Assembly: GCA_905235955.1 (NCBI GenBank) | Contig: CAJONN010000106.1 | Span: 1-6,544, forward strand | Reading direction: 5' to 3' | Length of the DNA: 6,544 nucleotides | Origin: an uncultured Marinilabiliaceae bacterium | GTDB lineage: Bacteria; Bacteroidota; Bacteroidia; Bacteroidales; Marinilabiliaceae | Part shown: positions 1 through 5,952 of the stretch, in pieces | How positions within the stretch are numbered: the first letter of the stretch is position 1 | How the letters are laid out: each line of letters begins with the position of its first letter | Program-made: the position numbers and the translations under genes | Notes under the pieces: model-generated | Told to the model about the DNA's origin: nothing | The model's database searches: none | The model's input: only the letters and a program-made list of their open reading frames with translations

Positions 1-86
1 GACTCCACGCCGACAATCATCTTGCAGACCTGTTTCACTTTCGAAACGAGGCTTTCGTCGGGGATTTGTAATACTAGTGTTGCCAT
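1..86 (-). CDS. N-terminal fragment of a small protein, antitoxin-like (partial)
   Basis: The minus strand opens with ATG at 84-86 and stays open to the window edge, giving 28 codons that begin MATLVLQIPDESLVSKVKQV. A short beta-strand followed by a charged helix at the N-terminus of a soluble protein is the pattern I associate with small Bacteroidales antitoxins of type II toxin-antitoxin pairs. This is recognition from memory, not a motif proof. The start region is A-rich (AAAAAGATAAGATT before ATG), as is usual in this phylum. An imperfect palindrome lies 5 nt upstream of the start, which would suit an autoregulated gene. The rest of the gene and any toxin partner lie outside the window. 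It could equally be an unrelated small cytoplasmic protein. The reading frame is fairly secure; the function is not. Confidence 0.6.
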   Translation of the reverse strand, partial: MATLVLQIPDESLVSKVKQVCKMIVGVE

Positions 87-90
87 AATC

Positions 91-122
91 TTATCTTTTT
101 ACACTTCAGTGTGCTAAGATAA
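91..122. promoter_or_regulatory. Imperfect palindrome upstream of the antitoxin-like gene
   Basis: TTATCTT (91-97) pairs with AAGATAA (116-122), and inside it ACACT (101-105) pairs with AGTGT (108-112), separated by a symmetrical 3/3-nt internal mismatch. The whole lies just 5' of the minus-strand ATG at 86. It could be an operator bound by the gene's own product or a hairpin in the leader of the mRNA that includes the A-rich ribosome-binding region. The symmetry is seen; the role is inferred. Confidence 0.45.
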
Positions 123-157
123 TACAATTTCTCGACATTCATGCAGTTATACCAGCA

Positions 158-192
158 CACAGATGACACAGATAAAACAGATTTGCACAGAT
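158..192. repeat. Short tandem degenerate CACAGAT repeats
   Basis: CACAGAT occurs at 158-164, 167-173 and 186-192, with the variant AACAGAT at 176-182, giving a period of 9, 9 and 10 nt. Similar degenerate cacagat strings are familiar in intergenic DNA of Bacteroidota. The units are too short and closely spaced for CRISPR. No coding role is apparent. Confidence 0.6.
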
Positions 193-207
193 AATTTTGG
201 GATTGTA

Positions 208-229
208 GAGACGGGGTGTACCCCGTCTC
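208..229. repeat. GC-rich near-perfect palindrome
   Basis: GAGACGGGGT (208-217) and ACCCCGTCTC (220-229) are perfect reverse complements with only 2 nt between them. As RNA this folds as a 9-bp stem with a 4-nt loop. There is no strong T-tract on either side, so it is not a typical terminator. This GACGGGG/CCCCGTC palindrome resembles dispersed intergenic repeats in Bacteroidota genomes. Confidence 0.6.
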
Positions 230-270
230 AAATTAGGGGATACGCGCGTCCTCGCACATACGGCAAGAAA

Positions 271-289
271 GCGAAGTTTTGAACTTCGC
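271..289. repeat. 8-bp hairpin (GCGAAGTT / AACTTCGC)
   Basis: GCGAAGTT at 271-278 is the exact reverse complement of AACTTCGC at 282-289, with a 3-nt loop. It belongs to the hairpin-rich gene-free stretch 87-466. No function can be assigned from the sequence. Confidence 0.5.
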
Positions 290-308
290 GAAACCAAAAA
301 TTAAACGA

Positions 309-466
309 TCTTTCGCCCCTTCGGGGCTTAATTGCTGTACTTTCTCATTTGCTGGATAAATCCAGCACAACAAACGGAGCCAAGTGGCACTCTGCGGGAT
401 GCCAAGCAGAAAAACCCAGCCGGGCAAAATTTCAGGTAAATTGTCCTTTCGCTTTGGGGCGAAAGA
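309..466. repeat. 158-bp segment bounded by an 11-bp inverted repeat, possibly MITE-like
   Basis: TCTTTCGCCCC at 309-319 and GGGGCGAAAGA at 456-466 are perfect reverse complements. They enclose smaller hairpins: GCCCC/GGGGC at 315-327, TGCTGGA/TCCAGCA at 350-367 and GCCA/TGGC at 379-388. The right end stops exactly at the stop codon of the FISUMP gene (467-469). All six frames contain only short or shadow reading frames. Terminal inverted repeats around a short non-coding body suggest a miniature element or a dispersed intergenic repeat. I see no clear target-site duplication, so mobility is only a guess. Confidence 0.4.
446..465 (-). terminator. Candidate hairpin terminator after the FISUMP gene (weak)
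   Basis: CTTTCGC (446-452) and GCGAAAG (459-465) form a 7-bp stem with a 6-nt loop directly after the minus-strand stop codon at 467-469. On the transcribed strand it is followed by GGACAATTTACC, so the U-tract is poor. It competes with the longer 309-319/456-466 pairing. It may stop or stabilise the transcript of the two-gene secreted unit. Confidence 0.3.
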
Positions 467-1534
467 CTAATTCTTGCGCTGCACCGCCCGAACCACACGA
501 CCGTAGTAGCGGTTGCTGCCGAGCGTGTACACGACACCAGAATAGAAGTACAAGTAATGCGCGTAGCCCGAGTTGTCGGTGTCGAGCGAACGCGACCAGT
601 AGTAGCCGTAGGAACCTGCGCCGTAGAGGCGCGCATCGTAACGATGACCAGCCGCTGGGAGGAAAATGTGAGTGTCTGTGGCAACATCGTAAGTGGCTTT
701 CTTGACTTTATCGGCATCAGCCTTTACCTTATATACTATATAGCCATTTACCGATTTACCTTTATAGTTGTCGGTCCATACCCAATAGCATTTGTCGCGC
801 AATTCCACTTGTTGTTCGTATGTTGGCATTTGCCAATCGCCGCCCCAAAGTTGCACGGCTACGTCATCTTCATCGTCAAGCTCTTTTTTGTTATCACCAA
901 CGAAGGTTTCGCCATTGGATTTTTGGTTATCAGCAAAGGTGTATTTATTGATATCAGCCCAACTGTTGCCACCTTCTTCTACCCATTTATAATTAGCCCA
1001 GTTGTAACCATTGTAATCATCGCGCCAATCGATACAAGGGTTATCTTGTGAATGGCCATCTGCATAGTGCGGCTCTGTCTCGCCCCAAGCAAAATAGTCG
1101 CCAAACTCTTCGGGGGCAGAGGCACCCACATTGAATGTTGCCCATTTTGTGCCAGATGGTAAGCCAAGGTCAACGGCTTCAAGGATAACCCACTTTGCTG
1201 TCAAATTAACATCACCATTTATGGGCTCGCTGAAGTCGAATGGTTCTTCGCCATTATACCAACCTTTGAAGCTGTAGCCATCTCGCTTGGGATTGGCGGG
1301 CTTGGTGGCTGGGGAGTCGAACTGTATTTCTTGCGATTTTACTGCAGTAGCGCCTTCGCCAGATTCAAAGGAAACCGTGAACGAGGGCTTGTCGAACGAG
1401 ATGTAATCGAGGAGGTCGGCATCGCTATGCGCAATAACCTTACCATCTTTTACTATATAATACTGGGCATCGGCCTCAGTTGCTGCCATGCCAAATGTGA
1501 TGAGGGCAATGGCGGATAGGAATATGTTTTTCAT
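467..1534 (-). CDS. Secreted FISUMP-domain protein with Listeria-Bacteroides repeat
   Basis: This 355-residue protein has a signal peptide (about residues 1-23, ending ADA before Gln24) and is probably exported to the cell surface. Residues 25-49 form a short beta module of the 'KDGKV...D.ISFD' type. Residues 53-115 match an InlB B-repeat/Listeria-Bacteroides repeat, with the characteristic GYSFKGWY and closing LTAKW. Residues 118-352 match the FISUMP (Fibrobacter succinogenes major paralogous) domain: VDLGLPSGTKWATFNVGA, DYFAWGE, W.MPT, IFLPAAG, YYWSRS and a terminal VRAV. Such proteins are common in gut Bacteroidales. The repeat suggests adhesion or host contact, but no enzymatic role is known to me. 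There is no lipobox and no sorting domain at its own C-terminus. The start is ATG 12 bp after the upstream gene's stop, so the two are likely co-transcribed. The family is clear; the function is unknown. Confidence 0.9.
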   Translation of the reverse strand: MKNIFLSAIALITFGMAATEADAQYYIVKDGKVIAHSDADLLDYISFDKPSFTVSFESGEGATAVKSQEIQFDSPATKPANPKRDGYSFKGWYNGEEPFDFSEPINGDVNLTAKWVILEAVDLGLPSGTKWATFNVGASAPEEFGDYFAWGETEPHYADGHSQDNPCIDWRDDYNGYNWANYKWVEEGGNSWADINKYTFADNQKSNGETFVGDNKKELDDEDDVAVQLWGGDWQMPTYEQQVELRDKCYWVWTDNYKGKSVNGYIVYKVKADADKVKKATYDVATDTHIFLPAAGHRYDARLYGAGSYGYYWSRSLDTDNSGYAHYLYFYSGVVYTLGSNRYYGRVVRAVQRKN

Positions 1535-1546
1535 TGATATTTAGAT

Positions 1547-2062
1547 TCATTTTTTAGTTATCTTGATTACTTCAGCTCCAATTTGGAGTAGATAGACACC
1601 CTTGGGCAGTGCGCCAAGGTCGAAATCGGTTTGTACGCCCGAGAGCACGAGGCGACCATCGGTGGAGAAGATGCGCGCTGTCTCGCCCTCTGCCAAACCA
1701 TCAATGTGGATGTGATTGGCGGTCGGGTTGGGATAGACGCTCACGCTAATGCGGCGTTGGGCATTGATAGCGGTTACCGAGCTTGAGTTACCATGCTCAG
1801 AGATAAGAGATTCGTTAACTTGTCCAAAGTTGATTTTACGAACTTTGTTGCCGAGATTATAATCGGGAACACCGGCATCTTTGAACTTCAGCAAAACATC
1901 TTTCGTTCCGCTATCAAATTCGATGCGCGCAATGGTGCTTATGGCTTGGATGTAGGGCGCACCAGCATCGAGATATTCGACGGTGATGCAGGGGACATCC
2001 GCTGCCATGGCTCCTGCACTTGCTACAAGTGCAAGGAGAAATGAGAGTAATTTTTGTCTCAT
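1547..2062 (-). CDS. Small secreted protein with T9SS type A C-terminal sorting domain
   Basis: This 171-residue protein has a signal peptide (about residues 1-20, ending AMA before Ala21). Residues 21-80 hold two short repeats that align without gaps: residues 30-50 (YLDAGAP...ARIEFD) and 60-80 (FKDAGVP...RKINFG). A Ser/Asn-rich linker follows, then residues 107-171 match the T9SS type A sorting domain: SVYPNPT, HIHIDGL, ARIFSTDGRLVLSG, LPKGVYLLQI and a Lys-rich end. In bacteria with a type IX system this domain directs export across the outer membrane and is cleaved off; many gut Bacteroidales carry it without a proven system. The mature passenger would be only about 85 residues. The gene is first of a probable two-gene unit with the FISUMP protein. 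The function is unknown, possibly a surface or adhesion component. Confidence 0.88.
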   Translation of the reverse strand: MRQKLLSFLLALVASAGAMAADVPCITVEYLDAGAPYIQAISTIARIEFDSGTKDVLLKFKDAGVPDYNLGNKVRKINFGQVNESLISEHGNSSSVTAINAQRRISVSVYPNPTANHIHIDGLAEGETARIFSTDGRLVLSGVQTDFDLGALPKGVYLLQIGAEVIKITKK

Positions 2063-2165
2063 TTTTCGTAAAAAAATTAAATTAATGGGAAGGTCATATA
2101 TTGGGGACTTGTTTGTAGAATATTTCTACTTGCGAAACTTGAGTTAATAATAAAAATATAGAAAA
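2063..2165 (-). other. Leader/promoter region of the secreted-protein pair
   Basis: This AT-rich stretch lies between the terminator of the HXXEE gene and the ATG at 2062. The region before the start is rich in A/T (reverse strand TTTTTTTACGAAAA before ATG) with no Shine-Dalgarno. I find no full -33/-7 Bacteroides promoter. A TATATTTT string (minus strand, about 2152-2159) matches TAnnTTTG at 7 of 8 positions but lacks a well-spaced TTTG. Confidence 0.3.
2115..2129. promoter_or_regulatory. 15-bp perfect palindrome upstream of the secreted-protein pair
   Basis: GTAGAA (2115-2120), TAT, TTCTAC (2124-2129) is a perfect inverted repeat lying 53-67 bp upstream of the minus-strand start at 2062. 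Its position would suit an operator. Short AT-rich palindromes also arise by chance, so the role is only suggested. Confidence 0.3.
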
Positions 2166-2202
2166 TTTGTCCACAAAGACGAATCTCATCTTTGTGGACA
2201 AA
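2166..2202 (-). terminator. Intrinsic terminator of the HXXEE membrane protein gene
   Basis: TTTGTCCACAAAGA (2166-2179) and TCTTTGTGGACAAA (2189-2202) form a perfect 14-bp stem with a 9-nt loop. On the minus strand it begins 14 nt after the stop codon at 2217-2219 and is followed by TTTTCTATATTTTT. Position, perfect stem and T-rich tail fit a rho-independent terminator, and it separates this gene from the secreted pair. Confidence 0.75.
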
Positions 2203-2216
2203 ATGTTAATTATCAA

Positions 2217-2852
2217 TTATTTATTAGCAACGCTCTTGTGATAACCTTCACGCTTCGACTGAGGCACGAGGAATGCAAAGCCATAGACCATCATCGAGGC
2301 TTGCGCAATGATACCCACAATGATGCTCACAATGTTTGCGCTTGTAGATACAAGTCCATTTGTGAGGAAATACCAAACGGTGAAGATGCCCAGCGGAATG
2401 TTGAGCAGGAGGCTCATCACAAGACCGGGATTGTATTTGCGGCCAAAGATGAAGAACATCACCACGTGAGCCGAGGCGTTGAGCATTGAGTAGTAGGCCG
2501 TCCAGAGTCCCCACTCCACGCCCCAGAAGTTTGACACCACGCCAGCGAGCGGCAACAGCACATACATCAGCGGTATGTTGATCCAAAACGAGCCAGCCTT
2601 GGTGAGCGGCTTGTCGGGCACTGTAGAACGCAGCGGACCTTGGTTGAAGAAGCTCAAGAAGCCGCCCGGAGCCACATACTCCTCAAACTCGTGCGCCCAA
2701 TAGAAGGGACATTGCAACCAAATGAGTGTCAGCGCAATACCTTGCACAGTATCGTGCCCCACATAGAGCCATATAAGTATAAATGTGTAGATAGCAAGAA
2801 ATGGTGTGGCCTTCATCCAATTGTCGTAGAGCCAGTTAAGTGCAGTTTTCAT
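2217..2852 (-). CDS. HXXEE domain-containing integral membrane protein
   Basis: This is a polytopic inner-membrane protein of 211 residues when started at the ATG at 2852 (MKTALNWLYDNW). An in-frame ATG at 2876 would add eight residues, but the internal Met has the more natural N-terminus. Five to six hydrophobic segments are visible, at about residues 18-32, 35-50, 91-110, 114-137, 143-163 and 172-196. The motif HEFEEYVAPGGF at residues 54-65 is the signature of the HXXEE family, and a second His sits in NASAHVVMFF in a later membrane segment. The conserved His/Glu set suggests metal binding or enzymatic chemistry in the membrane, but the family has no established function. It stands alone between its terminator and a divergent intergenic region. 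The nearby metal locus is on the other strand, so any link is speculative. Confidence 0.82.
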   Translation of the reverse strand: MKTALNWLYDNWMKATPFLAIYTFILIWLYVGHDTVQGIALTLIWLQCPFYWAHEFEEYVAPGGFLSFFNQGPLRSTVPDKPLTKAGSFWINIPLMYVLLPLAGVVSNFWGVEWGLWTAYYSMLNASAHVVMFFIFGRKYNPGLVMSLLLNIPLGIFTVWYFLTNGLVSTSANIVSIIVGIIAQASMMVYGFAFLVPQSKREGYHKSVANK

Positions 2853-2876
2853 AACAATGGTTTTTAGGTTTATCAA

Positions 2877-2969
2877 TAGCTTATATATAAAATTATGTAT
2901 CTTTTTATAAATAAATGTAAAAATTGATATATAATACTATTTTTCGGTGCAGATAGTTATATTTGTGGC
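2877..2969. promoter_or_regulatory. Divergent AT-rich promoter region between the HXXEE gene and the metal locus
   Basis: These 93 bp separate two divergent genes, so they should hold promoters for both. On the plus strand TATATTTG at 2958-2965 matches the Bacteroides -7 element TAnnTTTG exactly, but no TTTG lies at a suitable -33 distance. It is only 4 nt before the GTG at 2970, so transcription from it would leave almost no leader. On the minus strand TAATTTTA is a 7-of-8 match, also without a good -33 box. TTATATAT (2881-2888) and ATATATAA (2927-2934) are inverted copies of low information content. Confidence 0.4.
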
Positions 2970-3341
2970 GTGAAAAAGATTGTAAACATATTATTTTCTA
3001 TAGTTTTTTCAGTTCTCATACTGATTATCGGAACCGGAATATACATTGTAAAATGCAATCATTCTGACAAATACAGCGTCTCTACTGCTATAGAAAACTT
3101 CGACAACAACTTCAATTGCCAAGCTTATCATCATTGTTGTCAGATAATATTCTACAAGTTTTCGCCCAATACTGATACCAACATCAAACCCTTTAAATTT
3201 GCGAAAATTTGTACAACTATTATTAGTAGCATTGCTGCGCCAACACTCAATTTGCTCCACAAAACCATTGTTGTTGATCGTTGCTCTACTCCACTACCCT
3301 CTCATCATCTCAATATTCTTTTTAGAGTTCTTCTGATCTGA
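2970..3341 (+). CDS. Small membrane-anchored Cys/His protein, HYC_CC_PP-like
   Basis: The frame encodes 123 residues and starts with GTG; a stop at 2925-2927 and no ATG after it rule out a nearby alternative. One hydrophobic segment spans residues 4-27. After it comes VKCNHSDKYSVS (Cys29, His31), then Cys50, HHCC (54-57), and near the end TPLPSHHLNILFRVLLI. This order resembles the HYC_CC_PP family, small proteins of Bacteroidota with HYC, CC and PP motifs commonly found next to TonB-dependent receptors of metal loci. Here HYC is replaced by a CNH arrangement and PP by PLP, so the match is divergent. It probably acts in the periplasm near metal uptake. The stop lies 57 nt before the receptor start. 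It could be a decayed copy, or less likely a chance frame. The region is noticeably AT-rich. Confidence 0.6.
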   Translation: MKKIVNILFSIVFSVLILIIGTGIYIVKCNHSDKYSVSTAIENFDNNFNCQAYHHCCQIIFYKFSPNTDTNIKPFKFAKICTTIISSIAAPTLNLLHKTIVVDRCSTPLPSHHLNILFRVLLI

Positions 3342-3391
3342 TTTTGTTGTACTATTTCTCATTCTCAAAAAAATTAATTACAACAAAATCA
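3339..3391 (+). promoter_or_regulatory. 13-bp inverted repeat just before the receptor start codon
   Basis: TGATTTTGTTGTA (3339-3351) and TACAACAAAATCA (3379-3391) are perfect reverse complements around a 27-nt loop. The left arm begins with the TGA stop codon of the preceding gene, and the right arm ends 7 nt before the receptor ATG at 3399. There is no poly-T tail, so it is not a standard terminator. It could attenuate or modulate translation of the receptor, or serve as a processing or operator site. Confidence 0.5.
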
Positions 3392-3398
3392 AATACTT

Positions 3399-5609
3399 AT
3401 GTTTAAATATATATTGGCAACAACTACAATGTTGTGTGCCACATTGGTTATTGATGCCCAAAACAAAATAAGCGGACACGTAACCGACATCAACGGCACG
3501 CCCCTTGCCGGTGCAAACGTCTATTGGGCAAACACTTACGATGGTGTATCAACGCAAACCGATGGTTCTTTTAGCATCTCAACAAAAGATGGCAACACAT
3601 TGCTTGTAGCTTCGTTTATGGGCTACATTTCTGACACACTCACCGTTAGCAACACACTGAATATCAACAATATCACTTTCAAACTCAACGACGAAAATGA
3701 AGAGATAAACGAGGTGGTTGTTTCGAGCCGAAAAAGAGGCACTACTCGTTTGCAAGGCGTAACAAATAGCATCGAAATAAACCAAGCCGAATTGTTTAAA
3801 GCTGCATGTTGCAACCTTGGCGAGAGCTTCAGTACAAACCCTTCGGTAGACGTAAACTACACCGATGCTGCCACAGGTGCAAAACAGATTAAATTGCTCG
3901 GACTGAGCGGAATATACGTGCAGATGCTTGCCGAAAACATACCAGATTTTCGCTTAGCCGCCACACCATACGCTTTGGGCTACGTGCCGGGCGCATGGCT
4001 CAAAGGCATTCAGGTGTCGAAAGGCGCTTCGTCAGTAAAAAATGGCTACGAAAGCATTACCGGACAAATTGACATAGAGTATCTGAAGCCTGACGAACAG
4101 CAAGGCGCAGGACTCAACATATATGGCAACACCGATGGGCGCATCGACCTAAATGCTGATGCCAACAAGCACTTTGGCGATGTCAGCACCATATTGCTTG
4201 CACACTACGAAAATTCGTTTGCCGATGTTGATGACAACAACGACAACTTCCTCGACAAACCCAATGTACAACAATTCAACCTACACAACCGCTGGCACTT
4301 TGCTAAGCATCATTACATATTCCACGGCGGTGTGTCAGTACTCACCGAAGACCGCAAAAGCGGACAAATAGAGCAACAGCCCGGTGTCGATTTGTTTAAA
4401 ATAGACACTCGGACACACCGCTATGGTGCTTATCTGAAAAATGCATGGATTGTTAGCCACGAGAAGAATGCCAGCATTGCCCTCATTACCAACTTCACCT
4501 TGCACGACTTCGACTCTGATTTTGGCAAAAAATCATATTCAACCAACGAAAAAAACCTCTACGCACAGCTGATATACGACACCGAAATAGTGCATCACCA
4601 CAGCATTTCGACAGGCATAAGTGGCAACTACGACTATGACAATCAAGACTTTAGCCTCACTCACACATCAGGCATCAGCAGTCTGAAAGAGACAGAAAAA
4701 GTGGGTGGCATTTATGCCCAATACACCTACGACCACGATGGCAAGGTGGTGCTGATGGCTGGAGTGCGCGCCGACCATAGTAGCGAGCATGGCACCTTCT
4801 GGACTCCACGTTTCCACGCTAAATTGCACCCTAACGACTACCTAACTGTGCGCTTGTCGACAGGCAAAGGTTATCGCACACCTCGCGTATTGGCTGAAAA
4901 CCACTATCTGCTATCGTCGGGCAGATTGATAGAGATTGGCGATATAGAACAAGAGAGCGCTTGGAATAGCGGTGCAACCATTTCGGCATCAATACCAACA
5001 GGCGATAAGATGCTGAAAATAAGCACAGAATACTTCTATACATCGTTCGAAAGCGGACTAACAATAGACTACGACATTGCGCCTAACAAAATTGCCATAT
5101 ACTCATCAGACCAACGTTCGTACTCGCAAACATTTCAGACCGATGCTACATACGAAGTGCTGAAAGGACTTGAGCTACAAGCTGCCTATAGGCTCACCGA
5201 CGTCAGAGCACACTACAACAACAAGTTGCAAACCAAACCACTGACTAACAAGTACAAAGCACTATTTACACTATCGTACAAAACACCACTCGCCATTTGG
5301 CAGTTTGATGCCAACTTACAAATAAATGGTGGTGGTCGATTGCCAGCCTACTACAATGCCGATATGCAAAAAGTAGAAGGTAGCAACTTCTCGGCCTACG
5401 AACAACTCAACGTACAGATAACCAAATGGTTCAAACACTTCTCGGTATACATTGGAGGCGAAAACCTGACCAACTACAAACAAACAAATCAGATAATTTC
5501 CGCCGAAAATCCGTGGGCCGACAGCTTTGAACCAACACTTGTATACGCCCCCATAAGTGGCACAATGTTTTATGCCGGATTGAGATTTAACTTTATGAGA
5601 GATAACTAA
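3399..5609 (+). CDS. TonB-dependent outer-membrane receptor, probable copper/metal type
   Basis: This 736-residue receptor imports its ligand across the outer membrane using TonB energy. A signal peptide covers residues 1-20 (cleaved before Gln21). Residues 23-97 are a carboxypeptidase-D-like beta domain (ISGHVTDINGTPLAGANVYW, then TDGSFSI). A TonB-box-like stretch INEVVVSS lies at 103-110. The plug is about 112-228, with IKLLGLSGIYVQMLAENIP and the typical VSKGASSVKNG motif. The remainder is a beta-barrel closing with MFYAGLRFNF near the C-terminus. The plug contains ACCNLGESF, with Cys137-Cys138, a motif I associate with receptors beside HYC_CC_PP and HMA genes. A His cluster (296, 300, 304, 305, 309) and HHH (399-401) add metal-binding potential. 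No SusD partner is adjacent, which argues against a glycan system. The family is certain; copper is an inference from context. Confidence 0.92.
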   Translation: MFKYILATTTMLCATLVIDAQNKISGHVTDINGTPLAGANVYWANTYDGVSTQTDGSFSISTKDGNTLLVASFMGYISDTLTVSNTLNINNITFKLNDENEEINEVVVSSRKRGTTRLQGVTNSIEINQAELFKAACCNLGESFSTNPSVDVNYTDAATGAKQIKLLGLSGIYVQMLAENIPDFRLAATPYALGYVPGAWLKGIQVSKGASSVKNGYESITGQIDIEYLKPDEQQGAGLNIYGNTDGRIDLNADANKHFGDVSTILLAHYENSFADVDDNNDNFLDKPNVQQFNLHNRWHFAKHHYIFHGGVSVLTEDRKSGQIEQQPGVDLFKIDTRTHRYGAYLKNAWIVSHEKNASIALITNFTLHDFDSDFGKKSYSTNEKNLYAQLIYDTEIVHHHSISTGISGNYDYDNQDFSLTHTSGISSLKETEKVGGIYAQYTYDHDGKVVLMAGVRADHSSEHGTFWTPRFHAKLHPNDYLTVRLSTGKGYRTPRVLAENHYLLSSGRLIEIGDIEQESAWNSGATISASIPTGDKMLKISTEYFYTSFESGLTIDYDIAPNKIAIYSSDQRSYSQTFQTDATYEVLKGLELQAAYRLTDVRAHYNNKLQTKPLTNKYKALFTLSYKTPLAIWQFDANLQINGGGRLPAYYNADMQKVEGSNFSAYEQLNVQITKWFKHFSVYIGGENLTNYKQTNQIISAENPWADSFEPTLVYAPISGTMFYAGLRFNFMRDN

Positions 5610-5611
5610 TT

Positions 5612-5911
5612 ATGAAAAAAGCACTACTATTTGTAACGCTAATGCTAACAACCTTATCAGCATTGGCCAAAAACCTACAAACACTTGTAGTAACAACTAC
5701 GCCCCAAATGCACTGCGAAAGTTGCGAAAACAAAATAAAAAACAACCTTCGCTTTGAAAAAGGCATAAAGCAAATAACCACCAACATAGCAGAGCAAACC
5801 GTAACCATAGTGTACGACGCCGACAAAACAACTGAAACTAAAATAATAGACAGTTTCAAAAAATTCAACTACACCGCAAACAAAATAAGCGAAACAAAGC
5901 CTCAAGAGTAG
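5612..5911 (+). CDS. Periplasmic heavy-metal-associated (HMA) domain protein
   Basis: This 99-residue protein has a signal peptide (about residues 1-19, ending ALA before Lys20) and one HMA domain over about residues 23-94. The metal site is MHCESC at 33-38, with Cys35 and Cys38, the classic MxCxxC loop of copper-chaperone-type domains. It is followed by the expected helix (NKIKNNLRFEKGI) and strand pattern (TVTIVYDADKT). HMA domains are usually cytoplasmic, so export suggests it receives or delivers a monovalent metal ion in the periplasm, most likely copper. The start lies 2 nt after the receptor stop, which implies co-transcription and probably translational coupling. The Phe-Asn-Tyr stretch near residue 84 replaces the Gly-Tyr common in cytoplasmic relatives. 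The family assignment is strong; the metal is inferred. Confidence 0.9.
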   Translation: MKKALLFVTLMLTTLSALAKNLQTLVVTTTPQMHCESCENKIKNNLRFEKGIKQITTNIAEQTVTIVYDADKTTETKIIDSFKKFNYTANKISETKPQE

Positions 5912-5952
5912 CAACACAAAATAACACATATTTAATATTTTTTAGATAAAAA

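Noticed and set aside
158..192. CRISPR array
   Set aside because: Units are 7 nt with a 9-10 nt period and there are no unique spacers of 25-40 nt.
233..427. Minus-strand 64-codon open frame with a hydrophobic start
   Set aside because: It lies wholly within the hairpin and repeat stretch, has Cys/Trp-rich composition typical of non-coding GC-rich palindromes, and another open frame crosses the same DNA on the opposite strand.
328..717. Minus-strand 129-codon frame overlapping the end of the FISUMP gene
   Set aside because: It is out of frame with the well-supported FISUMP gene and its Thr/Ser/Arg-rich product looks like a frame shadow.
557..1051. Plus-strand 164-codon frame inside the FISUMP gene
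   Set aside because: It is antisense to the FISUMP coding region; the Val/Ile-rich product mirrors that codon pattern and has no recognisable domain.
467..2062. The two secreted-protein genes as one gene broken by a frameshift
   Set aside because: Each has its own signal peptide and start codon, and the first ends in a complete sorting domain, so they are two genes.
2063..2216. Riboswitch or small RNA in the intergenic region
   Set aside because: The only strong structure is the terminator-like hairpin; I could not recognise any conserved riboswitch core.
2853..2876. The upstream ATG at 2876 as start of the HXXEE protein
   Set aside because: It adds eight residues (MINLKTIV) before a natural start MKTALNWLYDNW; it remains possible but less likely.
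3399..5609. The receptor as a SusC-type glycan transporter
   Set aside because: At 736 residues it is much shorter than the roughly 1000 usual for SusC, no SusD gene is adjacent, and the neighbours are metal-binding proteins.
5593..5929. Two minus-strand frames opposite the HMA gene
   Set aside because: Both are antisense to a clear signal peptide plus HMA domain with MxCxxC; the hydrophobic Phe/Val/Cys-rich products are complements of Lys/Asn-rich codons.
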